Source: Planctomycetota bacterium (lineage in GTDB: Bacteria > Planctomycetota > Phycisphaerae > UBA1845). Taken from it: DNA of 6,945 nucleotides. The notes beneath the pieces were generated by a model, which had not been told where the DNA came from, made no database searches, and was given only the letters and a program-made list of their open reading frames with translations. The stretch covers positions 1 through 6,945 of the forward strand of contig JADFHG010000204.1 of assembly GCA_022567365.1 (NCBI GenBank), given 5' to 3'. The translations under genes were made by a program, and so were the position numbers. This document shows, piece after piece, positions 1-6,010 of the stretch (positions within the stretch are counted from its first letter, which is position 1; each line of letters opens with the position of its first letter).

Positions 1-1
1 G

Positions 2-2575
2 TTCGCGGTGCCGATCGGTCTGGCCGCGTCCCTCGCGATGGCGAGCGGGGCGTGGTATATGCTGCTGCCGTCGCTGGCTCGTTCGAGGGGATCGGGTGAG
101 TCTTTGATTGTGCGTCTGAATCCAAATGAGCGTTCCCGCCACGACACTATAGATTATGGTTGGAAGCCCGGCGAGAGATTGGTCGACATGGACGGCGATG
201 GGCGCTGGGACGACTTGGATGAGACGGCAAATGTAGGAGCCTACGAACTGGGTGCGGCGCCGCCCGAACAGTGGCACGCGGAAAACAGGTGGACCGGCTT
301 GCGTCGACCGGAACTCCTGTTCGGCATGTCGCACGTGGCTGGTGCGGTCGAACAGATGGAATTCTTGGGCGAGGAAGTCGAAGCCGACCTTGCGAATTTG
401 GAAGGCGCCGATCTTGAGTTTGACGTCGCGAATGGACGAATTGTGATCGGACGTCTCGGTTTGTTCGGCCAAGACGGAAACTCAAGTCTGAACACGCCGA
501 CCGAGCAGCCTATCGGAGACGGCAGGAGTAGCTCCGCCATCACTACGGGCATCGACATCGTTTCGGTCAACAACGCGCTGGACGGCAACCTTAATGTCGT
601 CCACTACGGTGCGACGGGTACCAAACTCGCCGGCATCTTCGGCACGTCGCGGACGATCACGCTTTCTGGTGTGATTGAGGCATCCGCCGGTGAACCCACC
701 GACGGCCGCTTCTCTAGCCACGAGTATGGCGAATTCAACGACTTCCCCGCCGAGGCCTTTCTGACGACCGGCGGCAACTTCGTACAGACGCTCAACTCGG
801 TCGGTGCCGATTCGGTGGCGGCCATCATCAACAACAACAACTCCGCCATGCCCGGTGCCGTACGGGAATTTGACGTCGTGAACGGACAATCCGTTGTCCG
901 TGGAAGCAGGGGTAGGCAGGGAGGGTACGTCCAACTCGGCGCCTTGGCCGGAGAAGATCACGCCTACGACCTCTCTCAGTTCCTGGCGACCGGCGGAAAC
1001 CGCGGTGGTGGCGGGGAAACCTACCTCGTCTACGATGGGGACGGCCGAATTGCCGGCGCGCGGTTCGATCACGGCTGGTACGACCGCCTGGACCTCGAAC
1101 TGCAGGAAGATGCAGCTTCGAGTCGCGCACACTGGGTTCCAGTACACGAATCCACCACCCCAACCTACGCCCCCATACCCGAGAACCCGTTCCGACTCGT
1201 CACCGAGGCCCCGCGATCGACGTTTTCGATCGACGTGGATACGGCTTCGTATACCAACGTCCGCCAAATGCTCAATCGGGGCATGCTCCCGCCGCCGGGG
1301 GCCGTGCGGATCGAGGAGTTCATCAATTACTTCGACTACGACTACGCGCTGCCCGATGACGATTCGCTGTTCTCCGTCGATATCGAGGTGGCCGAGTGTC
1401 CGTGGAACGCCGACCATCGCCTCGTCCACATCGGGCTTCAAGGGTACGACGTGACGGAAGACGAGCGTCCGGCGGCCAACCTGGTCTACCTGATCGACGT
1501 TTCGGGATCGATGGCGGCTCCGGACAGGCTGCCGTTGCTCAAGCAAGCGCTGACCATGCTGGCGGTCGAGCTGACGGGCGACGATTCGATCGCGATCGTG
1601 ACCTACGCGGACGAGGCCGAGGTCGTGCTGGATGCCACGTCGTGTTACAGCAACGGCGCGATCATGGACGCGATCGACGGCCTGCGCGCCGGAGGATCCA
1701 CCAACGGTGGCGCGGGCCTCGAAGAGGCGTACGCCATCGCGACGGAAAACTTCATCGAAGGGGGCATTAACCGCGTCATTCTGGCGACGGACGGCGGCTT
1801 CAACATCGGGGCCACGACCGACAGCGATCTCGTTCGCCTCATCGAAGAGCAGGCCAAGAGCGGCGTGTTTCTCACCGTGCTCGGATTCGGCGGCGACAGT
1901 CTCAACGACTCGATGCTCGAGGCCATCGCCGACAAGGGCAACGGACACTACGCCTTCATCGACTCGCTCGAAGAGGCCGAGCGGCTGCTCGTCGATCGGA
2001 TGGGCGGCGCGGTGATGACGATCGCGAAGGACGTCAAGATCCAGATCGAGTTCAACCCGGCCGAGGTCTCGGCGTATCGCCTCATCGGCTACGAGAACCG
2101 CGTGATGCCCGCGCAACACTTCAACGACGACACCAAGGACGCCGGCGAGATCGGCGCGGGCCATAGTGTCACGGCGCTGTACGAGATCATTCCCGCCGGC
2201 GCGCAAGACGACGCCCCCGACGTCGATCCGCTCGTCTACCAAACCGAGCTTGAACCGACGGAAGCCGCGGAAAGCGGCGAACTGCTCACCATCAAGCTGC
2301 GATACAAGGATCCGGACGGCGAGACGAGCGAGTTGATCGAAGGGTCGGTCATCGACGAGGGTGCGACGTTTGCCGAGGCGTCTGAAGACTTTGCCTTCGC
2401 CGCGTCGGTGGCCGGGTTTGCCATGTTGCTGCGAAAGTCGGAGTACGCGGGCGATTTGACGCTCGAAGCCGTGCTCGAGATGGCCGAGGCGGCAATGGAC
2501 TATGATCCCGTCGGGGACCGGGCGGAGTTCGTGGCACTGGTCGCGCGGGCGATTGAGATTACGCGGGGGTCGTGA
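2..2575 (+). CDS. YfbK-like von Willebrand factor type A protein with long N-terminal extension (5' end possibly outside the window)
   Basis: Residues are counted from the GTG at position 8 (855 aa). The frame is open to the left edge, so the start may lie upstream. Residues 1-25 are hydrophobic and end in Arg residues, consistent with a signal peptide or membrane anchor. The C-terminal half has the full YfbK order. First is the family N-terminal domain, about residues 393-490, opening with ENPFRLV and STFSIDVDTASY. Next is a VWA domain, about 490-665, with an intact metal-ion-dependent adhesion site: DVSGSM at 497-502, Thr565 in GGSTNGG, and Asp595 in ATDGG. Last is a DUF3520-type domain to the end, containing KDVKIQIEFNP and LRYKDPDG. 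E. coli YfbK is about 575 aa, so some 250-300 extra residues precede the conserved part here. They include a perfect EF-hand-type calcium loop at 60-71 (DMDGDGRWDDLD) and two FDVxNG motifs at 138 and 288. The family has no established molecular function. The VWA site suggests divalent-metal-dependent protein binding in the periplasm or at the surface. Family assignment is firm; the role and the start are not. Confidence 0.93.
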   Translation, partial: FAVPIGLAASLAMASGAWYMLLPSLARSRGSGESLIVRLNPNERSRHDTIDYGWKPGERLVDMDGDGRWDDLDETANVGAYELGAAPPEQWHAENRWTGLRRPELLFGMSHVAGAVEQMEFLGEEVEADLANLEGADLEFDVANGRIVIGRLGLFGQDGNSSLNTPTEQPIGDGRSSSAITTGIDIVSVNNALDGNLNVVHYGATGTKLAGIFGTSRTITLSGVIEASAGEPTDGRFSSHEYGEFNDFPAEAFLTTGGNFVQTLNSVGADSVAAIINNNNSAMPGAVREFDVVNGQSVVRGSRGRQGGYVQLGALAGEDHAYDLSQFLATGGNRGGGGETYLVYDGDGRIAGARFDHGWYDRLDLELQEDAASSRAHWVPVHESTTPTYAPIPENPFRLVTEAPRSTFSIDVDTASYTNVRQMLNRGMLPPPGAVRIEEFINYFDYDYALPDDDSLFSVDIEVAECPWNADHRLVHIGLQGYDVTEDERPAANLVYLIDVSGSMAAPDRLPLLKQALTMLAVELTGDDSIAIVTYADEAEVVLDATSCYSNGAIMDAIDGLRAGGSTNGGAGLEEAYAIATENFIEGGINRVILATDGGFNIGATTDSDLVRLIEEQAKSGVFLTVLGFGGDSLNDSMLEAIADKGNGHYAFIDSLEEAERLLVDRMGGAVMTIAKDVKIQIEFNPAEVSAYRLIGYENRVMPAQHFNDDTKDAGEIGAGHSVTALYEIIPAGAQDDAPDVDPLVYQTELEPTEAAESGELLTIKLRYKDPDGETSELIEGSVIDEGATFAEASEDFAFAASVAGFAMLLRKSEYAGDLTLEAVLEMAEAAMDYDPVGDRAEFVALVARAIEITRGS

Positions 2576-2608
2576 GGGTCTTGGCGGAGGACGGTTGGCA
2601 GCCTGTTG

Positions 2609-2640
2609 CAAAAGTAGCGGCCGCCGCCCGCGGCGGCCGT
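2609..2640 (-). terminator. Probable terminator hairpin for the mla operon (minus-strand reading)
   Basis: A perfect 9-bp all-G/C stem has arms at 2618-2626 and 2631-2639 around a 4-nt loop. Read on the minus strand, it is followed 4 nt later by TTTT (plus-strand AAAA at 2610-2613). This resembles a factor-independent terminator for transcripts leaving mlaD, although the T run is short and offset. Read on the plus strand there is no T tract, so a role in ending the upstream VWA gene is less clear. Confidence 0.42.
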
Positions 2641-2645
2641 GGAGC

Positions 2646-2661
2646 ACCCACGAACGTGGGT
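2646..2661. repeat. Hairpin ACCCAC-GAAC-GTGGGT
   Basis: A perfect 6-bp inverted repeat with a 4-nt loop (extendable to 7 bp with a 2-nt loop) lies 6 nt after the GC hairpin at 2618-2639. Outer pentamers TGTTG (2604-2608) and CAACA (2662-2666) are complementary. Both hairpins could therefore sit in one three-way junction in a transcript. It lies between the ends of two convergent genes, where terminators or exported-gene repeats are common. Function unknown. Confidence 0.5.
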
Positions 2662-2753
2662 CAACAAAACGGCGTCGGGTTTGACAGCCGACTGACGGAC
2701 CGCTTGCATTTGACTGGTAGCGGAGTCCAGACGGCTGGCACCTTCAAATACTC

Positions 2754-2779
2754 CGTCCGCCACAGGGGGCGGACGCTAC
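2754..2779 (+). repeat. Dispersed palindromic repeat, copy 1
   Basis: The unit is an 8-bp stem, CGTCCGCC (2754-2761) and GGCGGACG (2768-2775), around the loop ACAGGG, followed by the asymmetric tail CTAC. The whole 26 bp recurs exactly, in reverse complement, at 5658-5683, and a variant sits at 5714-5738. The asymmetric loop and tail give the unit an orientation. This copy lies about 18 nt beyond the mlaD stop codon, between convergent genes. It resembles REP-type extragenic palindromes; no transposase is present nearby. Confidence 0.8.
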
Positions 2780-2797
2780 GAGATGGTCGAAGCCGCG

Positions 2798-3925
2798 CTA
2801 TTCCGCGTCCGCGTCCTTCTTGGCCTCCCAGAGCGGAAAGTCCTTCTTGATCTTACCGATCACCGTATCCCGGGCGAGGGTGAAGGCGCCGTCGCGCTCG
2901 ATTTTGTCGGTAATCCGTTGCAACGACGCGACCCATTCGGCGATGCGCTCCAGCGCGAGGTTGCCGGACTCGTAGACCCTCGGGTCGCGCACGAGCAGGC
3001 CCAACGTGCCTTCGCCCTGCGAGATGCCGTGCATGATGGACGCGAGATCCTTCACGGTGTCGTCAAGCTTTTCCGTGGCGGCGATCAGATTGGTGATGGC
3101 GGCGTTGAGGTTTTCGTCGGTGCGGTCGATACCGGTGTTCAGGTTTTCGGCGATCCGCGTGGTCTCGGTCTTCCACTGTGCGACGAGGTCGCGCAGGCCT
3201 TCGGTCGCCGCCTTGAGGTCGGTGACCATACCCCTTACGTCCTCTTGAACCTGAACGTCGCCGAGCACCGTATTGAGATGCTTGGCGAGGTCGTCGATCC
3301 GCTCGATGAGCGTGGCGAGGTTGGCGGGCACACGGTCGGAAGGCGTCGGCGGGTAATCGACGCGATCCACCGGGCGGGCCTCGAGCAATTCCGCGACGTT
3401 CTTCGCGACGTCTGTTCCCGAGTCGGCAAAATCGCCGATGTTGACAATGGTCCGCTCGAACGAATCGACCATGCCCTTGGTGATGATCTCCCCAATCATG
3501 CTGGCCATCTCACCGGAAATGGAGCCCCCGTCGGTGGGCAGCGGGTCCATGGACCCGGTCTCGGCCACCATGATGTCCACGTGTCCGGTGCCGATGCCGA
3601 AGGTCGCCCCGTACACCTTTGCTCGCGCGCCGCGCGGCACGATATACTCGCGTTTGATGTTGACCACGATGATCGCGCCGCGATCCGGGCGATCGGGGCG
3701 TTGAAACTCGAGCCGATCGACCCGTCCGATCTCCACACCGTTAAGACTGACCGGCGACCCGTCGCCGATGCCGCGAAGCCCGGTCACACCGACGATTCTC
3801 AACTCCCATTCGTTGCTGATGAGCCAACTCGGCATTTCGCCGAACATGACCATCAGCGCGCCGAAAACGATCAGCGACGCACAGACAAACAGCCCGACCA
3901 ATGCGTTGCGCGTGCCTTCTTTCAT
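2798..3925 (-). CDS. mlaD: MCE-domain lipid transport protein, MlaD-like, with long helical tail
   Basis: This 375-aa protein is the substrate-binding subunit of an Mla-type ABC lipid transporter, anchored in the inner membrane and facing the periplasm. One membrane segment spans about residues 8-29. An MCE domain follows at about 40-121, with the hallmark GLRGIGDGSPVSLNGVEIGRV (about 49-69) and the ending ATFGIGTGHVDIMV. Residues 135-345 are rich in heptad-like helical sequence, and 302-320 carry the GEGTLGLLVRDPRVYES motif seen in long MCE proteins. E. coli MlaD is about 183 aa and lacks such a tail. The tail may form or line a periplasmic channel, as proposed for longer MCE proteins (inference). 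The ATG start overlaps the mlaF stop as ATGA and has a GGAGGT site 8 nt upstream, so the start is well supported and translation is probably coupled. The identity of the transported lipid is not shown by the sequence. Confidence 0.93.
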   Translation of the reverse strand: MKEGTRNALVGLFVCASLIVFGALMVMFGEMPSWLISNEWELRIVGVTGLRGIGDGSPVSLNGVEIGRVDRLEFQRPDRPDRGAIIVVNIKREYIVPRGARAKVYGATFGIGTGHVDIMVAETGSMDPLPTDGGSISGEMASMIGEIITKGMVDSFERTIVNIGDFADSGTDVAKNVAELLEARPVDRVDYPPTPSDRVPANLATLIERIDDLAKHLNTVLGDVQVQEDVRGMVTDLKAATEGLRDLVAQWKTETTRIAENLNTGIDRTDENLNAAITNLIAATEKLDDTVKDLASIMHGISQGEGTLGLLVRDPRVYESGNLALERIAEWVASLQRITDKIERDGAFTLARDTVIGKIKKDFPLWEAKKDADAE

Positions 3926-4761
3926 TGTCGATTACCTCCAATGGGGACGTGACCATCGCCGCGCAGGCTCGCCATGTCTTCGTCCGTCGCCCGCCCCTCG
4001 ATGAACTGCCGAACCCGCGGGTCGTCCGAGGCGGCCATGGACTTCGGTGTTCCGTCGAAGATGAACTTTCCACCGTACAGCATGAGCACGCGATCCGCGA
4101 CTTTGTTGGCGCTGGCCATGTCGTGTGTCACGACGACGCTGGTCACGCCGAGTTCTCTCTTGAGTTTGATGATCAACTCGTTGATCACGTCGGCCCGTGG
4201 CGGGTCAAGCCCGGTCGTGGGCTCGTCATATAGGATCAGTTCGGGATCGAGCGCGATCGCGCGGGCGAGGGCGACGCGTTTCTTTTGACCGCCGGAGAGC
4301 TCGGCGGGCCGTTTGGATTGGATACCGTCGAGACCGACCATGGTCAGCTTGCGACTGACGACTTCGGCCACCTTGGCGCGGGAGAGCTTCGTGTGTTGGC
4401 GGATGGGAAAAGCGACGTTGTCGCCGACGGTGAGCGAATCGAACAGAGCGCTGAGCTGAAAGAGAAACCCGAACCTGGACCGGATCCCCGCGAGTTTTCG
4501 CTCGGAAAGATTGTCGATCCGAACGCCGTCATAATGGACCTCGCCGCGGTCGGGCCGCAGCAACCGGACAATATGGTTGAGAATCACGCTCTTGCCCGAG
4601 CCGGACTCGCCAATGATGACCGTTGTCTCTCCGCGGCGAAGTTCGAGCTCGAGCCCGTCGAGCACGACGAGATCGCCGAAGCTCTTATGCACGTCGATCA
4701 TGCGCACCAAAGCGTTCCGCTCGGGCGGCGTTTGTTTCGATGAGGACGAGCTGGTTGTCAT
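3922..4761 (-). CDS. mlaF: ABC transporter ATP-binding protein, MlaF-like
   Basis: This 279-aa protein is the cytoplasmic ATPase that powers the MlaE-MlaD lipid transporter. All ABC motifs are intact: Walker A GESGSGKS at 51-58, Q-loop Gln102 (FLFQLSALFDSLTV), signature LSGGQ at 155-159, Walker B ILYDEP with Asp179 and Glu180, D-loop GLDP at 184-187, and switch His213 (VTHDM). The FQLSALFDSLTVGDNV stretch and the C-terminal extension with RQFIEGRATDEDM after residue 250 are typical of the MlaF branch rather than generic ABC ATPases. Length is close to the 269 aa of E. coli MlaF. I chose ATG at 4761. A TTG codon immediately before it is possible but less likely. The upstream GGGA lies about 11 nt away and is weak. 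It starts 19 nt after the mlaE stop and its stop overlaps the mlaD start, so the three genes form one transcription unit. Confidence 0.95.
   Translation of the reverse strand: MTTSSSSSKQTPPERNALVRMIDVHKSFGDLVVLDGLELELRRGETTVIIGESGSGKSVILNHIVRLLRPDRGEVHYDGVRIDNLSERKLAGIRSRFGFLFQLSALFDSLTVGDNVAFPIRQHTKLSRAKVAEVVSRKLTMVGLDGIQSKRPAELSGGQKKRVALARAIALDPELILYDEPTTGLDPPRADVINELIIKLKRELGVTSVVVTHDMASANKVADRVLMLYGGKFIFDGTPKSMAASDDPRVRQFIEGRATDEDMASLRGDGHVPIGGNRQ
3934..3939 (-). promoter_or_regulatory. Ribosome-binding site of mlaD (GGAGGT)
   Basis: Read on the minus strand, GGAGGT lies inside the last codons of mlaF, 8 nt before the mlaD ATG. It is a near-perfect Shine-Dalgarno match at ideal spacing and is by far the best such site in the operon. 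It fixes the mlaD start. It also suggests that MlaD can be made at a higher rate than the other two subunits, in keeping with the six-MlaD to two-MlaF to two-MlaE ratio known for E. coli. Confidence 0.8.
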
Positions 4762-4780
4762 CAACGTCGAGTTCCCTACA

Positions 4781-5599
4781 CTAGAGAATCGGCTTGAAAC
4801 CGTAGATCGACTGGTATAGTCCCATCATGGCCGTCGCGATGAAGAAGTCCGTCGTCAGGATCACGATAAAGCTGATCACGAAGGACTCCGTACACGCCCG
4901 CCCGACGCCCTCCGCGCCCGCCCGACAATGAAACCCCTTGTAGCACGCGATCAGACCGATCGCACCGCCGAACACGATGCTCTTGATAAACCCGACCATG
5001 AGATCCCACCACGTCATGGCGTCGGCGATATGATACCAGTATGGTCCCGACGGGATGCCTTTGAGTTGTACGGCGATCAACCAACCCGCCATCGATCCGA
5101 ACAGATCGCAAAACAGCGTGAGAAACGGCGTGAACAACACGCAGGCGATGAACCGTGGGACCACGAGTTGGCGAATCGGGTCGGCGCCCATGACGCTGAG
5201 CGCGCTGATCTGATCGGTGACCCGCATGGTGCCGATCTCGGCCGTCAGCGCGCCCCCGACGCGCCCGGCGAGCATGATCCCCGCAAGGACCGGACCCAGC
5301 TCCTGCACCAGCGAGAGCGTCAGCAGGACGCCCATGTGATTCTCGAAACCGGCCGCCCGGAGTTGGTCGTAGCTCTGAACCGCCAACACCAGCCCGACGA
5401 ACGTGCCCGTAATCATGATGACCGGCAGCGTTCGGTTGCCGACCTCGTAGAGTTGCGGCAGCACGCGTGCGATCGTGCGGGGATCGAAAATGCTCCGCGG
5501 CAGCCATCGCGCCACCTGCCAGGCGAACATCCAGAATCGCCCGAACGCGGAGAGGGAATCGATCGTTACGGATCCAACAGTCGAAAGCAAGCCAATCAC
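4781..5599 (-). CDS. mlaE: ABC transporter permease, MlaE-like
   Basis: This 272-aa protein is the membrane-spanning permease of the Mla lipid transporter. The MlaE-family core is clear: VQELGPVLAGIMLAGRVGG at about 98-116, then AEIGTMRVTDQISAL at 120-134, which in this family contacts the ATPase, and MGADPIRQLVVPRFIA at 137-152. Hydrophobic segments lie near residues 57-76, 89-111, 147-177, 198-220 and 240-262, consistent with the five-helix fold. E. coli MlaE is about 260 aa. The ATPase-contact stretch reads TDQISAL where many homologues have TEQIDAL. The GTG at 5599 is the first possible start, because an in-frame TGA lies at 5608-5606, only two codons upstream. GGCGG just before it may act as a weak ribosome-binding site. 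An internal ATG at residue 24 would remove part of the N-terminal amphipathic region and is less likely. First gene of the operon. Confidence 0.94.
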   Translation of the reverse strand: MIGLLSTVGSVTIDSLSAFGRFWMFAWQVARWLPRSIFDPRTIARVLPQLYEVGNRTLPVIMITGTFVGLVLAVQSYDQLRAAGFENHMGVLLTLSLVQELGPVLAGIMLAGRVGGALTAEIGTMRVTDQISALSVMGADPIRQLVVPRFIACVLFTPFLTLFCDLFGSMAGWLIAVQLKGIPSGPYWYHIADAMTWWDLMVGFIKSIVFGGAIGLIACYKGFHCRAGAEGVGRACTESFVISFIVILTTDFFIATAMMGLYQSIYGFKPIL

Positions 5600-5615
5600 C
5601 CGCCGTCAGCAACCC

Positions 5616-5627
5616 CATCGATCGATG
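5616..5627. promoter_or_regulatory. 12-bp perfect palindrome upstream of mlaE
   Basis: CATCGATCGATG is self-complementary over all 12 bases and begins 17 nt before the mlaE GTG start. Its position would suit an operator or a leader element. It is short and built from CGAT units, which are frequent throughout this GC-rich window, so it may be chance. Confidence 0.25.
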
Positions 5628-5657
5628 ACGCCTAGCAGCCCAGTGGAATAATCCTGG

Positions 5658-5683
5658 GTAGCGTCCGCCCCCTGTGGCGGACG
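5658..5683 (-). repeat. Dispersed palindromic repeat, copy 2 (reverse orientation)
   Basis: This is an exact 26-bp reverse complement of copy 1 at 2754-2779. The 8-bp arms are at 5662-5669 and 5676-5683, with the loop CCCTGT. It is preceded by a separate short inverted repeat, CCCAG (5639-5643) and CTGGG (5654-5658), that abuts the unit. It faces copy 3 across a 30-nt spacer. Confidence 0.8.
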
Positions 5684-5713
5684 TTTCTTCTTGGGTCCGT
5701 TCTTGGTGCCCCA

Positions 5714-5738
5714 CGGCCGCCACAGGGGACGGACGCTA
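5714..5738 (+). repeat. Dispersed palindromic repeat, copy 3 (variant)
   Basis: This copy matches copy 1 at 23 of 25 positions in the same orientation (T to G at the third base, G to A at the sixteenth). The changes weaken its own stem, but it still pairs well with copy 2, giving a long inverted repeat with arms of about 25 bp and a 30-nt loop. Confidence 0.75.
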
Positions 5739-5740
5739 AT

Positions 5741-5755
5741 TTCTCCTTCGGAGAA
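5741..5755. repeat. Small hairpin TTCTCC-TTC-GGAGAA
   Basis: A perfect 6-bp inverted repeat with a 3-nt loop lies three bases after repeat copy 3. It may be part of the same composite element. No T tract follows, so it is not a clear terminator. Confidence 0.45.
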
Positions 5756-5976
5756 CCCACCACTTCAACCGGCTGCCGTCGGCCAAGTTGAATAGCGTGT
5801 GATACGGTTCTCGCAGAGCCGAATTGCATGGTTCACGGTTGCACAGGCAACGGGCCGGCCACCGCAATCTTCCGGAGCCGTGCGCCGGTGCCACGCCCAT
5901 GGAAATGGACTTTGCCAATACGCCGCCATTCACGCGCGACTGCGTATCTAACCCCCGCCGCCAAACCCTGTCAAAC

Positions 5977-6006
5977 GTCGGGCGTTGTTCGCGGGCGAAG
6001 CCCGAC
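5977..6006 (+). repeat. Nested hairpin just before the glycosyltransferase start
   Basis: The outer arms GTCGGGC (5977-5983) and GCCCGAC (6000-6006) pair perfectly over 7 bp. Inside them TTCGC (5988-5992) and GCGAA (5995-5999) also pair. The structure ends 4 nt before the ATG at 6011 and would occupy the ribosome-binding region of the transcript. It may be a translational control element or another extragenic repeat type. Only the pairing is seen. Confidence 0.45.
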
Positions 6007-6010
6007 TATC

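Larger units (their letters stand above)
5600..6010. other. Divergent intergenic region with repeats and hairpins
   Basis: These 411 bases separate the divergent starts of mlaE and the glycosyltransferase and must hold both promoters, unless either gene is read from further away. I find no convincing pair of -35 and -10 boxes in either direction; a TATCTA at 5945-5950 is a weak -10-like candidate for the plus-strand gene. The region holds two repeat copies (5658-5683 and 5714-5738), short hairpins, and a 12-bp palindrome next to mlaE. From 5756 to 5970 I see only small imperfect inverted repeats, such as GTTGC and GCAAC at 5838-5851, and no credible gene. Confidence 0.7.

Noticed and set aside
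482..2647. A 721-codon open frame on the minus strand opposite the VWA gene
   Set aside because: Its translation is Arg/Asp/Val-rich without any recognisable domain, while the plus strand encodes an intact multi-domain YfbK protein. Long antisense frames are expected where third positions are G/C-rich.
2783..3952. A 389-codon open frame on the plus strand opposite mlaD
   Set aside because: It mirrors mlaD, shows no family motifs, and would contradict the clear mlaD ribosome-binding site and MCE domain.
4776..5723. A 315-codon minus-strand frame overlapping mlaE in another frame
   Set aside because: The frame has Arg/Gly/His-rich composition and no membrane segments, whereas the overlapping mlaE frame has a full MlaE core. 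It also begins inside the repeats.
2754..5738. Repeat copies considered as a CRISPR array
   Set aside because: Only three copies occur, in mixed orientation and irregularly spaced (one about 2.9 kb away), with no cas genes.
5790..5860. Possible tRNA-like or small RNA sequence (GGTTC and GTTGC/GCAAC elements)
   Set aside because: No cloverleaf with an acceptor stem and anticodon arm can be assembled; only small imperfect hairpins are present.
5736..5933. A 65-codon minus-strand frame in the divergent intergenic region
   Set aside because: Its end reads somewhat like protein (YHTLFNLADGS), but there is no recognisable family or ribosome-binding site, and it runs into repeat copy 3. I cannot support it as a gene or a gene remnant.
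5828..6010. An upstream extension of the glycosyltransferase reading frame (61 extra residues)
   Set aside because: The extra residues are Arg/Pro-rich, match nothing in the family, and cross the nested hairpin. Family members begin a few residues before the VPTYRE motif.
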